Shown: positions 15,507 through 24,640, counted from the stretch's first letter. The stretch is DNA of 64,000 nt from Paenibacillus_F sp047238265 (GCF_047238265.1 NZ_JBDFMM010000001.1:1736001-1800000); one strand, 5' to 3'. Notes: generated from the letters alone by a model not told the origin. Made by a program: numbers and translations.

Positions 15507-16349
15507 ATGGAACAATTATTCAAAAGCAGTGTATTTACGCCTCCGCACGGTTTTACGGGTGGAATCGAAGGACCGGCCTGCGATGCCCAAGGAAACTTGT
15601 ATGCCGTGAACTATGCGAGAGAAGGCACCATCGGTAAAGTGACGCCGTCGGGAGAAAGCAGCGTATTCATCGAGCTTCCGAACGGCAGCATCGGCAACGG
15701 GATCCGCTTTACGCGGGCCGGAGAGATGCTGATCGCCGATTATAAGAACCACAACGTGCTGAAAGTGGACATGAAAACGAAGGCCGTTTCGGTCTGGGCG
15801 CACGGACCCGGCATGAACCAGCCGAACGATATCGCGATTTCAGCTAACGATATTGTGTTTGCCAGCGATCCGAACTGGAGCAACAATACGGGCAACCTGT
15901 GGCGGGTAACCCCTGGCAGCGTGACCCTTCTGGAGAGCGGAATGGGGACAACGAACGGGATCGAAGTTTCGCCGGACGGGAAAAAGCTGTATGTGAACGA
16001 ATCCGTACAGCGCCGGATCTGGGTGTACGATCTGACCGAGGCGGGCGCGATTTCGAACAAGCGTCTGTTTATCGAATTCCCCGACTTCGGCCTGGACGGT
16101 ATGCGCTGCGATTCGCAGGGCAACCTGTACAGCACCCGTTTCGGTAAAGGAACGGTCCTGAAAATTTCTCCTCAGGGCAAAATTCTTCAGGAAGTCGTTC
16201 TGAAAGGAAAAAACTGCACCAACCTGACCTTCGGCGGTCCAGACGGCAGAACGGTCTATGTTACCGTAGCGGACAACGGCAACGTGGAAAAGTTCCGCAC
16301 GGACGTTCCCGGCAGATGCCGGGTGTTGAGCGGGGTCGTTTCTTCCTAG
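15507..16349 (+). CDS. SMP-30/gluconolactonase/LRE-like beta-propeller protein
   Basis: A 280-residue predicted six-bladed beta-propeller. Repeating blade motifs are visible: GPACDAQGNLYAVNY, GNGIRFTRAGEMLIADYKNH, NGIEVSPDGKKLYVNES, GMRCDSQGNLYSTRFGKG and LTFGGPDGRTVYVTVAD. Family members hydrolyse sugar lactones with a divalent metal, with residues such as the Asn of TNGIEVS and the Asp of DGMRCD as probable ligands. The ATG at 15507 has AAAGGAGAG nine bases upstream; a longer GTG form would bury that site. It has no signal peptide. It follows the ROK regulator and may act in sugar catabolism; the substrate is unknown. Confidence 0.83.
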   Translation: MEQLFKSSVFTPPHGFTGGIEGPACDAQGNLYAVNYAREGTIGKVTPSGESSVFIELPNGSIGNGIRFTRAGEMLIADYKNHNVLKVDMKTKAVSVWAHGPGMNQPNDIAISANDIVFASDPNWSNNTGNLWRVTPGSVTLLESGMGTTNGIEVSPDGKKLYVNESVQRRIWVYDLTEAGAISNKRLFIEFPDFGLDGMRCDSQGNLYSTRFGKGTVLKISPQGKILQEVVLKGKNCTNLTFGGPDGRTVYVTVADNGNVEKFRTDVPGRCRVLSGVVSS

Positions 16350-16367
16350 AAGATTTTCAGGCGCAGC

Positions 16368-16422
16368 AAAAAAGACTTGGTTCCGTACACTTCCCTCGGG
16401 AAGCGTACGGCCAAGTCTTTTT
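16368..16422. terminator. Long bidirectional terminator
   Basis: AAAGACTTGG pairs with CCAAGTCTTT, and the inner parts CCGTAC/GTACGG and TTCCC/GGGAA continue the stem. It is flanked by A and T runs and serves both the SMP-30-like gene and the convergent LTA-synthase-like gene. Confidence 0.9.
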
Positions 16423-16431
16423 ATAATGCCG

Positions 16432-18531
16432 TTATTTCAGTTCATTCACTTGTTTGACGGGTGTGGTTTGGATCGGCAGGTTTTTGGAATCGATCACTTT
16501 TACCTGCAGGTTCACCGGTTTACCCGATTCCACAGCATCTTTCGGTACGATGGCGGAAAGCGATTGGCGGCTCTCATAGGTTGTTTTCAAAGCCTTGTCG
16601 TTCATATAGACGACACAGCCCGGAGCGAAATTTTTGCCGCTGATTTCGACGGAAGCGTCTCCACCGGTGCCTCCGGCCGTGCTTTGGTGAAGCGGCGACA
16701 CATTGTCGATCGTCATCTCACCGAAGCCGAGTGTATATTTCGGATTGATGATCTTGTCACGGAAGCCGTTGAAGCTGTACTGCTCCCCGAACAGCACGTC
16801 ATATTGAAGCATCTGGTACTCCGTCACGTCCTGCTCGGTCAGCTTCATGCGCTCGTAATGATTGCGCGGCGGAATCATCGGGAACTTTTTGGACAAGGAG
16901 AAGAGATAGTCCATGTAAGGCGTTCCTTCGCGCTGAGCCAAATTCAGCAGGTAAGGGCCCAGGAAGGAAGAGCTCATGTCGAGCTTATCCTGATGCTTCG
17001 GCAAATAGTTGTTCCAGACGACGACCGGGAGGCTGTACAGTTTATCCAGTACGGCTGCGGAATCGTCGTCGTCTTTTAAATAGCCGGTGTCTTTGTAAGC
17101 TTGATAATTGTTGCCCAGGGACGGCAGGTGGTCGCCGAACAGCATGATGATCGTCGGCTCGCCTTTCTTCTCGTAATGCTCCACGAGCATTTTGAGCGCA
17201 TCGTCCGTATTGTGAACGCCTTGGGCGTAAGTTTCGAGCATACCCTTCGTTTCTTCCGGGAAATTACCGCTCGCCTTGATGGTGTTCTGTTTGAATTTAT
17301 CCGGCGTGAACGGCGCGTGATTCTCCATCGTGTTGGCAAAGACGAAATCGGGACCGGCGGAGTTGTCGACTTGTTCGATGATTTTTTTCATCACCGCTTT
17401 GTCGGCCAGATAAGGACCGTTGTATTCCGGCTCGAAATATTCCTGCGAGATGAATTTGGAGAATCCGAAATTCTGATACACGTTGCGGCTGTTGAAGAAC
17501 CAGTTGTGGAACGGGTTGATGGCCGCGGTCTGATAGCCTTGTCTGGCCAATATGCTGGCAAGCGAATCGACGCGTCTGTTCATGTACTGGTTATAGGCGA
17601 TCGCGCCTTCCGGCAGGAAGCGGATCGAATTGCCCGAGAGAACCTCGAATTCGACATTCGCCGTTCCTCCGCCGAACTGGGGCGACAGCATATAGCCGCT
17701 GGAATAGTTCTGCTGAAGGTGGTGGACGAACGGAATGGGATCTTCGCTGAACGTGACGTTCTTCATTCTGGTAGGGTCCCAGAACGTTTCCCCGAGAATA
17801 ACGATAATGTTCGGTTTTACATTCGGATCTATGTTTGTACGGCGTTCGACTTTCTTCACGAAGTTGTCCATATTCGCCTGGTTGTAGCCCTGCGGAGCGT
17901 CGATAATGATCTGCTCGATATTCATGACGGTGGAAAGCATGAACCCGTTGACATGATAGTTATCGGCCTGATTCCAGGGAATGGTGGAAATATGAAGGGC
18001 GGATTTGATCGGAAGCGGCTTGTCGAAATAGACGACACAAGCGAGCGCGACGCCCAGGACACCGAGAACGATGTTCTCTTTCCAGCGGAAGCGGGAGTGG
18101 GTCCAAGGAACGAAATAGAGCAGCGCGACGCTGACCGCGAGAAAGACGATAATGCCGATCACGATCGTTTTATCGAACAAACCGTTCAAGTATTGGACGA
18201 TATCGGTCGTCTCGCTGCCGAGGAACAAATCCCAGGGCAGTAGAGGCACGCCGAGAATTTTGAATTTAATGCCGCTGATAAGACCGCAGATCAGCATGAA
18301 AGCCGCTACGATCCAGAACGCGATACGGCTCCGGCCGGTCAATGCGGTAAAAACTAGGAACAGGCAGAAGGTCAGCAAATAGTTCAGCACCATTTCTCCC
18401 GGACTGTGCTTGGCCCAGGATAGGGTGGCCGTCACTCCTCCCCGATTTAAAAACTCAATGAAGACAACGAGCAGCAGGGGCCAAACGAATAAGTGCAGCC
18501 GACGCGCTATAAAATGAATACCTTTCTGCAT
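16432..18531 (-). CDS. LTA-synthase-like phosphoglycerol transferase with C-terminal IPT-like domain
   Basis: A 699-residue membrane enzyme. Five N-terminal transmembrane helices (to about residue 168) precede an extracellular alkaline-phosphatase-fold domain. The catalytic Thr is predicted near residue 290 in FGGGTANVEFEVLSG, with metal-site elements in IVILGETFWDP, PFHNWFF and MLFGDHLPSLG. Family enzymes polymerise or transfer glycerol phosphate on lipoteichoic acid or related glycolipids. After about residue 605 an extra beta-rich segment (MTIDNVSPLHQSTAGG to NLQVKVIDSKN) looks like an IPT/TIG immunoglobulin-like domain, which canonical LtaS lacks. ATG 18531 is chosen because AGGGAG lies seven bases upstream; a GTG directly before it is possible. 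Confidence 0.87.
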   Translation of the reverse strand: MQKGIHFIARRLHLFVWPLLLVVFIEFLNRGGVTATLSWAKHSPGEMVLNYLLTFCLFLVFTALTGRSRIAFWIVAAFMLICGLISGIKFKILGVPLLPWDLFLGSETTDIVQYLNGLFDKTIVIGIIVFLAVSVALLYFVPWTHSRFRWKENIVLGVLGVALACVVYFDKPLPIKSALHISTIPWNQADNYHVNGFMLSTVMNIEQIIIDAPQGYNQANMDNFVKKVERRTNIDPNVKPNIIVILGETFWDPTRMKNVTFSEDPIPFVHHLQQNYSSGYMLSPQFGGGTANVEFEVLSGNSIRFLPEGAIAYNQYMNRRVDSLASILARQGYQTAAINPFHNWFFNSRNVYQNFGFSKFISQEYFEPEYNGPYLADKAVMKKIIEQVDNSAGPDFVFANTMENHAPFTPDKFKQNTIKASGNFPEETKGMLETYAQGVHNTDDALKMLVEHYEKKGEPTIIMLFGDHLPSLGNNYQAYKDTGYLKDDDDSAAVLDKLYSLPVVVWNNYLPKHQDKLDMSSSFLGPYLLNLAQREGTPYMDYLFSLSKKFPMIPPRNHYERMKLTEQDVTEYQMLQYDVLFGEQYSFNGFRDKIINPKYTLGFGEMTIDNVSPLHQSTAGGTGGDASVEISGKNFAPGCVVYMNDKALKTTYESRQSLSAIVPKDAVESGKPVNLQVKVIDSKNLPIQTTPVKQVNELK

Positions 18532-18587
18532 CACAGATCTCCCTGTTCATTCGATTTACAAACATTTTACATATGATTTGCTATGCC

Positions 18588-18596
18588 ATTATACCA
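18588..18596 (-). promoter_or_regulatory. Extended -10 promoter of the LTA-synthase-like gene
   Basis: Read on the minus strand the sequence is TGGTATAAT, an extended -10 element with a full consensus hexamer, 57 bases before the start codon. The -35 region is weak, as expected for an extended -10 promoter. Confidence 0.5.
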
Positions 18597-18625
18597 TGTA
18601 GGACCGGGTCTCGATACCTAAAACG

Positions 18626-18645
18626 TTGTAACAAAATCGTTACAA
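18626..18645 (+). promoter_or_regulatory. Perfect 7-6-7 inverted repeat upstream of the oxidase genes
   Basis: TTGTAAC and GTTACAA are exact inverted repeats separated by six bases. The arms resemble Rex or Fnr-family half sites, but the spacing fits neither consensus exactly. It lies 15 bases upstream of the Fnr-type box, about -64 to -83 relative to the predicted oxidase transcription start, so it could bind a second regulator of this promoter or one acting on the divergent gene. Confidence 0.5.
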
Positions 18646-18659
18646 TTTGATAAAGAAAT

Positions 18660-18675
18660 TGTGATTCTTATCACA
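18660..18675 (+). promoter_or_regulatory. Fnr-type box in activator position
   Basis: TGTGA-N6-TCACA is an exact match to the Bacillus Fnr (and Crp) consensus. A TAAGAT -10 element lies at 18697-18702, which predicts a start near 18709; the box centre at 18667.5 then falls at about -41.5, the classical position for activation. This suggests the ba3-type oxidase is induced when oxygen is limiting. The sequence match is seen directly; the regulator is inferred. Confidence 0.7.
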
Positions 18676-18742
18676 TGTGGGTGCTCACGCCGAAGGTAAG
18701 ATGAAACCATGAAAAGCTTCATTGACAAAGGGGGATGCCGCT

Positions 18743-18916
18743 ATGGCAAAGCTCGCGCCTGCCAAGGAAAAGCAGGACATTAAGCCCGCTCCGCAAAGCG
18801 GGGCGAACGAGAAGGAGCCGGAACTGAAAGGCGCTTTCGCTTCGGTTATGATTCTGGGCGCGTTTATTCTGATTACCTGGTTCGGCGTGTTTGCACTGTA
18901 TCTTATAAGAAGTTAA
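18743..18916 (+). CDS. Cytochrome c oxidase subunit 2A-like small membrane protein
   Basis: A 57-residue protein with a charged N-terminal half and a single C-terminal transmembrane helix (GAFASVMILGAFILITWFGV), ending LIRS. Small single-helix subunits of this type are encoded directly before subunits II and I of ba3-type oxidases. An AAAGGGGG ribosome site precedes the ATG by nine bases; an earlier TTG would overlap that site. It is the first gene of the oxidase operon and lies 34 bases downstream of the predicted transcription start. Confidence 0.75.
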   Translation: MAKLAPAKEKQDIKPAPQSGANEKEPELKGAFASVMILGAFILITWFGVFALYLIRS

Positions 18917-18969
18917 CGGGGCAAATACGCAAAAAGTTCCGCGAATCGGAAAAAAAGAGGGGATATTAC

Positions 18970-19440
18970 ATGCATATTCATCGTTTAGAAAAAATTTGGA
19001 TCGTTTTCGGCATCTCCATGCTGATCGTCTTCCTGTCCGTGATCGGCGTATCGGCGTTTGCGATGGGAATGAACCCGCCGACCGGCCATGCGCACACGAT
19101 TGATCCGGCGAAGGTCGATCTGACGCAGCCGTTCGATCAGCCGGGCCTGAAGAAAGTCGGAGAGAACGAGTACGAAGCCGTGATGACCGCCTTCGCGTTC
19201 GGCTACAAGCCCGACAAGATGGAAGTTCCCGCGGGAGCGACCGTACATTTTATAATCACGAGCAAGGACGTTGTCCACGGGTTTGAAATCCCGGGCACGA
19301 ATGTCAATATGATGGTGCTTCCGGGTGAAGTGAATCATCTTACGTATAAGTTCGACAAGCCGGGTTCTTACCTCGTGCTCTGCAACGAATACTGCGGCGG
19401 AGCCCACGAATGGATGAAAACGACGATTGTCGTTAACTAA
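18970..19440 (+). CDS. ba3-type cytochrome c oxidase subunit II
   Basis: A 156-residue membrane-anchored CuA subunit. One N-terminal transmembrane helix (IVFGISMLIVFLSVIGVSAF) is followed by an extracellular cupredoxin domain. The dinuclear copper ligands are all present: the first His in SKDVVHGFEIPG and the block CNEYCGGAHEWM with its two Cys, His and Met. The short length and single helix are typical of the ba3 (type B) family. It receives electrons from cytochrome c and passes them to subunit I, encoded 29 bases downstream. Confidence 0.93.
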   Translation: MHIHRLEKIWIVFGISMLIVFLSVIGVSAFAMGMNPPTGHAHTIDPAKVDLTQPFDQPGLKKVGENEYEAVMTAFAFGYKPDKMEVPAGATVHFIITSKDVVHGFEIPGTNVNMMVLPGEVNHLTYKFDKPGSYLVLCNEYCGGAHEWMKTTIVVN

Positions 19441-19469
19441 ACCCACCGGCAGAAAGGAAGTCGTTATGT

Positions 19470-21143
19470 ATGAACGGAACCGAAACGCAACCGGCGCGGC
19501 AAGCCGCCGTTTCTTTTAGTCCGAAAGACAGCAAGCTCGTTCTCGCTCACATTTTATTCGCTTTCGGCGCTCTTCTTCTCGGAGGGATCGCCGGAGTGCT
19601 GCAGGGCCTGGTACGCGGAGGCATGGTCAAACTGCCCGCCGGGATCGGTTATTATCAGCTTCTGACGGCTCACGGCGTGCTTATGGCCCTCATTTTTACG
19701 ACCTTTTTCATTATCGGATTCCTGTATTCGGGTATTTCCAAAACGCTCGGAGGCGAGCTGCTGCCGCTCCCGCGGCGCCTCGGCTGGCTCGGATTCGGCC
19801 TGATGGCGGGCGGAACGGCGCTGGGAACGGTTTTTATCCTGCTCAATAAGGCGTCCGTGCTGTACACGTTCTATGCTCCCCTTAAAGCGTCGCCCTATTT
19901 CTACATCGCGCTGACGATGGTAGTCGTCGGAAGCTGGATGAGCGGCTTCGGCATCTTCATTAATTACCGCTTCTGGAAACGGATGCACAAAGGGCAGCTT
20001 TCGCCGCTGTTTTCCTTCATGGCGGTCATTACGATGCTGCTCTGGCAGGTCGCGACCATCGGGGTGGCGGCGGAAATTCTACTTCAGCTGATTCCGTGGT
20101 CGTTCGGCTGGGTCGACACCGTAAACGTCCTGCTAAGCCGCACCTTGTTCTGGTACTTCGGCCATCCGCTCGTTTACTTCTGGCTCCTGCCCGCCTATAT
20201 TTGCTGGTATACGATTATTCCGAAAGTGATCGGCGGCAAAATATTCAGCGACGCGCTTGCCCGGCTTTCGTTCATCCTGTTTCTGCTGTTCTCGATTCCG
20301 GTCGGATTCCACCATCAACTGACGGAGCCCGGAATCAGCTCGTTCTGGAAGTTTCTCCAGGTTATATTGACCTTCATGGTCATCGTGCCTTCGTTGATGA
20401 CGGCGTTCTCGCTGTTCGCCACGTTCGAAACGACAGGCAGGGAGAAAGGGGCCAAAGGCCTGTTCGGCTGGTTCAAGTTTCTCCCTTGGAAAGACGTCCG
20501 CTTCTTCGCTCCGTTTATGGGCATGCTGGTCTTCATCCCTGCGGGAGCGGGCGGGATCATCAATGCCAGCAACCAGATGAACCAGGTCGTGCACAATACC
20601 CTCTGGGTAACGGGGCACTTTCATCTGACCGTCGCGACGAGCGTGGCGCTCACCTTCTTCGGGATTACGTATTGGCTCATCCCGTCGATTACCGGCCGGC
20701 AGCTGACGCCAAGACTGCACAAGCTGGGGATCTGGCAGACGATTCTCTGGTGCGTCGGCATGTTCTTCATGTCGGGTTCCATGCATACCGTCGGCCTGCT
20801 CGGCTCGCCCCGCCGCACAGCGTACACGACGTACGAGAACCATCCCGACACAGTGCTGTGGATGCCGTACCATGTTGCGATGGCGATCGGCGGCATGATT
20901 CTTTTCGTAGCCGTGCTGCTGATGATCTATAATGTCGTCGCGCTTATGCGTTCGCCTAAAGGCGAGACGGAATACCCGCTCGGCGAAGTGCGGGACGCAT
21001 CGGAGCCGACTCCGAAGTTGTTCGAGCGCTGGGGACTTTGGCTCGGCGTCACCGCCGTCCTGATTCTAGTCGCGTATACGATACCGGTCGCCCAGATGAT
21101 GGGCGGAGATACGCCGGGCTCGATCCCTTTTGTAACCTGGTAA
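19470..21143 (+). CDS. ba3-type cytochrome c oxidase subunit I
   Basis: A 557-residue haem-copper oxidase catalytic subunit with about 13 transmembrane helices. The low-spin haem His lies in LLTAHGVLMALIFTTFF. The CuB site appears in WYFGHPLVYFWLLPAYICWY and GFHHQLTEPG, and the high-spin haem region in TLWVTGHFHLTVATSVALTF. The pattern YFWLLP fits the B-type family, which lacks the A-type D-channel motif. It reduces oxygen to water while pumping protons and is usually tuned to low oxygen. The ATG at 19470 is nine bases after AAAGGAAG. The operon ends at the terminator after this gene. Confidence 0.95.
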   Translation: MNGTETQPARQAAVSFSPKDSKLVLAHILFAFGALLLGGIAGVLQGLVRGGMVKLPAGIGYYQLLTAHGVLMALIFTTFFIIGFLYSGISKTLGGELLPLPRRLGWLGFGLMAGGTALGTVFILLNKASVLYTFYAPLKASPYFYIALTMVVVGSWMSGFGIFINYRFWKRMHKGQLSPLFSFMAVITMLLWQVATIGVAAEILLQLIPWSFGWVDTVNVLLSRTLFWYFGHPLVYFWLLPAYICWYTIIPKVIGGKIFSDALARLSFILFLLFSIPVGFHHQLTEPGISSFWKFLQVILTFMVIVPSLMTAFSLFATFETTGREKGAKGLFGWFKFLPWKDVRFFAPFMGMLVFIPAGAGGIINASNQMNQVVHNTLWVTGHFHLTVATSVALTFFGITYWLIPSITGRQLTPRLHKLGIWQTILWCVGMFFMSGSMHTVGLLGSPRRTAYTTYENHPDTVLWMPYHVAMAIGGMILFVAVLLMIYNVVALMRSPKGETEYPLGEVRDASEPTPKLFERWGLWLGVTAVLILVAYTIPVAQMMGGDTPGSIPFVTW

Positions 21144-21154
21144 AAATAATAACT

Positions 21155-21191
21155 AACCGTCTGGTGCAGATGCTGCGTCAGGCGGTTTTTT
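21155..21191 (+). terminator. Terminator of the oxidase operon
   Basis: AACCGTCTG pairs with CAGGCGGTT (one G-T wobble) around a 15-base loop and is followed by a run of T. Confidence 0.85.
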
Positions 21192-21295
21192 CGTGCCGTC
21201 AAGCGTAAAAAGCCCATTTTAAAGGTAGAGGTTTCCCGGAATGGGCATAATATCGGTACCATTCGCCGATTTCAAACGGAAGGAGACTTGACCGT

Positions 21296-22505
21296 ATGAA
21301 CCTCATTGCAGGAGAGCCTTACTGGCCGCATGTTCAGCCGGAAACCGCCCGGTATCCGAAACTCGAAAGCGATACCGAATGCGAGATTCTTATCATCGGC
21401 GGCGGAATATCGGGTGCGCTGGCCGCTTACAAGTTAATCCGGGAGGGATTCACTCCTATGCTGGTGGACAGCCGGGATATCGCCGGGGGCAGTACGGCAG
21501 TCAATACGGGAATTGTCCATGTATTCAACGATAAAACCTTGACGAGCTGCATCCATACATTCGGAGAAGAAAACGGCGTCGCTTTTTACAACTTGTGCGG
21601 GAAAGCGGTCCGGACTTTTGGCGAGATCTGCCGTGAGGAGAAGCTGGACATCCACTATACGCAGCGGGATTCGCTGTACCTGGCATCGGAGGAGAAAGAT
21701 GTGCCCATGCTGCTGGAGGAATACCGGACCCTGATGAAATACGGTTTTCAAGTCGAATATTTAACGCCCGGACGGATCGCGGATAAATTCTCATTTACAA
21801 AACCGGGAGCCATCCTGACCGCCGAAGGGGCCGCCGTTAATCCCTATGCCTTCGTGCACGGCTTGATAGCAAGCTTCGGCAGCCAAGGGAATGAAGGTGT
21901 ATACAGGAACCGAAATCGTTTCCCGTGTAGATACCAAGGAAGGAATCGTGTTCACGACCCGGGACCGCCGCCGCATCCGTGCCCGCTATGCGGTCTACTC
22001 GACCGGACACGAAGCCCAGGAAATAAGCAGGAATCCGAACGCGAAGCTGCTCACCACCTACGCTCTCGCGACAAAACCTCTTCAAGAAATAACGGGCTGG
22101 CATAAGGAATGCATGATCTGGGAGACGGCCCGCCCTTACTTGTATATGCGTACCACCGGAGACGGAAGGATTATAATCGGGGGAGAGGATGAGCGGATCA
22201 TGACAGATGAAGAGAGAGCCAGCCGCCTGGCGGTAAAGAAAGATATTTTGCTGCAAAAAGCGAAGGAACTTTTTCCTCATCTGAATCTTCAGCCGGAATA
22301 TGTATGGGCGGGCGTCTTCGGGGCGACTCATGACGGCTATCCGATGATCGGAACCCAGCCGGGTTTTCCGAACAGCCTGTTTTCCCTGGGATACGGAGGG
22401 AATGGGATCGTGTACTCGGTCCTGGGGGCCGAGATCATTGCCGGTCTTGCAAAAGGACGTCCTCATCCGGGAGAATCCTTGTTCCGTTTTGATAGAAAGA
22501 GATAG
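21296..22505 (+). pseudogene. FAD-dependent oxidoreductase (DAO family), frameshifted
   Basis: A DAO/glycine-oxidase-like flavoprotein. The dinucleotide-binding motif ILIIGGGISGALAAYKL is near residue 35. The first frame continues to about 21870; the second runs through GMKVYTGTEIV, RTTGDGRIIIGGEDER and a C-terminal FAD contact, SLGYGGNGIVYS. The total length is three-divisible plus one. Deleting one A in CAAGCT at 21871-21872 joins the halves as HGLIAASAAKGMKVYTG and gives a normal protein of about 402 residues. A two-base loss nearby is an alternative. Both halves look well conserved, so the break is recent or a sequence error. The substrate is unknown. Confidence 0.82.
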
Positions 22506-22655
22506 GGCGTTAACTAAAGAGCGGACGCGGTCCCGCCGCTCCAAACTTAATCTTTTCTTAATAAATACAGACATTTTACGGCCCCCTCCCTTCCTATATA
22601 ATGAAAGAAGCTGTGCGCTTCGCACAGATTTTGCTTCAGGGAGAGGAGAACAAGC

Positions 22656-23660
22656 ATGAAAGTCGCCGTAGTTGGCTGCGGAACAATGGGGACCGTTCAC
22701 GGAACGGATTACAGTCTGCTGCCGGGAGTCGAATTAACCGGCGTATGCGATCTCGACCGCGAAACGGCCCGGGATCTTGCCGGACATTTGGAGACGAAAG
22801 CGTACTTTTCTTTCGAGGACATGATGGCGGAGGCGGAGATCGATGCGGTAAGCATCGCGCTGCCGACCCACCTGCACAAAGAATACGTCATGAAAGCGGC
22901 GGATCTGGGCAAGCACGTGATCTGTGAAAAACCGATCGCCCTGACGCTGGAAGATGCGGAAGAGATGATCGCTTACTGCCAAGAGAAGGGTGTGCGTCTG
23001 TTCATCGGCCATGTGGTCCGTTTCTTCCCGGAATATGCCGATCTCAAGCGCAAACTGGATTCCGGCGCGGCCGGAGAACCGGGCGTGGCTCATTTGAAGC
23101 GGGTAGGCTCGCATCCGGGAACCGCCAAGGACTGGTACAACGATTTTGACAAAAGTCACGGCGTCATCATGGACATGATGATTCACGATATCGACTTTGC
23201 CCGCTGGGCGTACGGCGAAGTGAAGGAAGTGTTTGCCCTCAACCGGCGCAGCGCCGACCAGGATTACGCCCTTGTGACCCTGCGGTTTGAAAGCGGCGCC
23301 ATCGCGAACCTCGAAGGCCACTGGGGATATCCGGGGGCCTTCTCGACAGCCGCCGAATTCGCCGGGAAATCCGGCATTATCCGGATGAACAGCGGGGATT
23401 CGAATTCCCTGAAGCTGCTGCGGCAAGGAGCGGCGAAGGCATCGGCTAGCAGGGTGCAGGTACCGAAAAGCCCGTCTTACCAAGATCCTTATTACTACGA
23501 GCTGGAGCATTTCATCACCTGTATCCGTGAAGACAAGGAGCCGCTCGTTACGGCGGAAGATGCGCTGCGCGCGCTCGAAATCGTGCTGGCCGCGCTCGAA
23601 TCCGCCCGTACGGGACAGCCAGTCCGTCTGCCGGTAAAAGGAGGTACTGCCCATGCGTAA
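22656..23660 (+). CDS. Gfo/Idh/MocA family oxidoreductase
   Basis: A 334-residue NAD(P)-dependent sugar or inositol dehydrogenase-like protein. The N-terminal Rossmann motif is VAVVGCGTMGTVHG, and the family signature HVICEKPIALTLEDAEEM carries the conserved Glu-Lys-Pro. The C-terminal domain has the catalytic-type stretch IMDMMIHDIDFARW with the conserved Asp and His. GAGAGGAGAAC precedes the ATG. It overlaps the start of a second member of the same family by eight bases, so the two are translationally coupled. The substrate cannot be told from sequence. Confidence 0.88.
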   Translation: MKVAVVGCGTMGTVHGTDYSLLPGVELTGVCDLDRETARDLAGHLETKAYFSFEDMMAEAEIDAVSIALPTHLHKEYVMKAADLGKHVICEKPIALTLEDAEEMIAYCQEKGVRLFIGHVVRFFPEYADLKRKLDSGAAGEPGVAHLKRVGSHPGTAKDWYNDFDKSHGVIMDMMIHDIDFARWAYGEVKEVFALNRRSADQDYALVTLRFESGAIANLEGHWGYPGAFSTAAEFAGKSGIIRMNSGDSNSLKLLRQGAAKASASRVQVPKSPSYQDPYYYELEHFITCIREDKEPLVTAEDALRALEIVLAALESARTGQPVRLPVKGGTAHA

Positions 23661-24640
23661 GCTCAAAATCGGAATGATCAGCTTTGCTCACGGTCACGCG
23701 TTTTCGTATTTTAACGCACTGAATGCCATGCCGGAGGTCGAGGTTGCCGGAATTGCCGACGAAGAGAAGGACCGTGTCGCCAAGCTTACGGAAACTCACG
23801 GGATCTCCTACTACGGCACGGCGGAAGAGACTGCTGAAAACCGGCATAGATGCCGTTGTCATCTGCTCCGAGAATTCCCGCCACGCGGAACTTACGATCG
23901 CCGCCGCCAAAGCGGGGAAGCACATCCTGTGCGAAAAACCGCTGGGCATCTCCACGGCGGAGATGGAAGAGATGATCGCGGCTTGCAAGGACAACGGCGT
24001 GCAGCTGATGACAGCGTTTCCGTGCCGTTACATACCGGCTGTCGTGCAGGCCAAGGAAGCCGTCGACCGCGGGGAAATCGGCGAGATTATCGCCATTAAA
24101 GGAACCAACCGCGGCAGCATGCCGGGCGGATGGTTCGTCGACAAGAAGCTCTCCGGCGGCGGGGCCGTGTTCGACCATACGGTCCATGTGATGGATTTGA
24201 TGCGCTGGTTCCTCGGCAGCGACGTCCGTGAAGTGTTCGCCTATGCGGATACGCGCTTCCACGACCTCGATATCGACGATTCCGGCATGGTGCACGTGAA
24301 GTTCGGGAACGGCGTCATTGCCGTGCTGGACCCGAGCTGGTCCCGCAGCAAATCGTTCCCGACCTGGGGCGACGTAACGATGGAAATCACCGGAACGAAA
24401 GGGGTCATTTCCATCGATTCTTTCGCGCAGAAAAACGAGGTTTTCAGCGATGTTACCGGCAAGGTCCAATGGAGCTATTGGGGAGACGACATGGACGAAT
24501 ACATGATCAGAGGATTCGTGGATGCTCTTCTCGGCGGGAAGCCCGTACCGGTCACCGGTGAAGACGGACTTAAAGCGGCGGCCGTCGGCCTGGCCGCGTA
24601 CGAATCGGCCCGGGCGGGAAAACCGGTCGTTCTGGGCTGA
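23653..24640 (+). pseudogene. Second Gfo/Idh/MocA oxidoreductase, frameshifted
   Basis: The first frame holds the nucleotide-binding start KIGMISFAHGHAFSYFNAL and breaks after YYGTAEE. The second frame carries IDAVVICSENSRHAE, the signature HILCEKPLGISTAEMEE, GAVFDHTVHVMDLMRW and the C-terminus to 24640. Deleting one A at 23830 changes GAGACTG into GAGCTG and fuses the parts as AEELLKTGIDAVVIC, an ordinary protein of about 328 residues. Everything else in the gene looks functional. It is partly paralogous to the upstream gene and overlaps it by eight bases. Confidence 0.85.

Noticed and set aside
17101..18243. A 380-codon open frame on the plus strand
   Set aside because: It lies fully antisense to the LTA-synthase-like gene, is rich in Arg, His and Asp as expected of a shadow frame in GC-rich DNA, and has no domain or ribosome site.
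18626..18645. Rex operator
   Set aside because: The arms are similar, but the centre is six bases instead of four and position 5 of each arm differs from TTGTGAA, so it was left as an unassigned palindrome.
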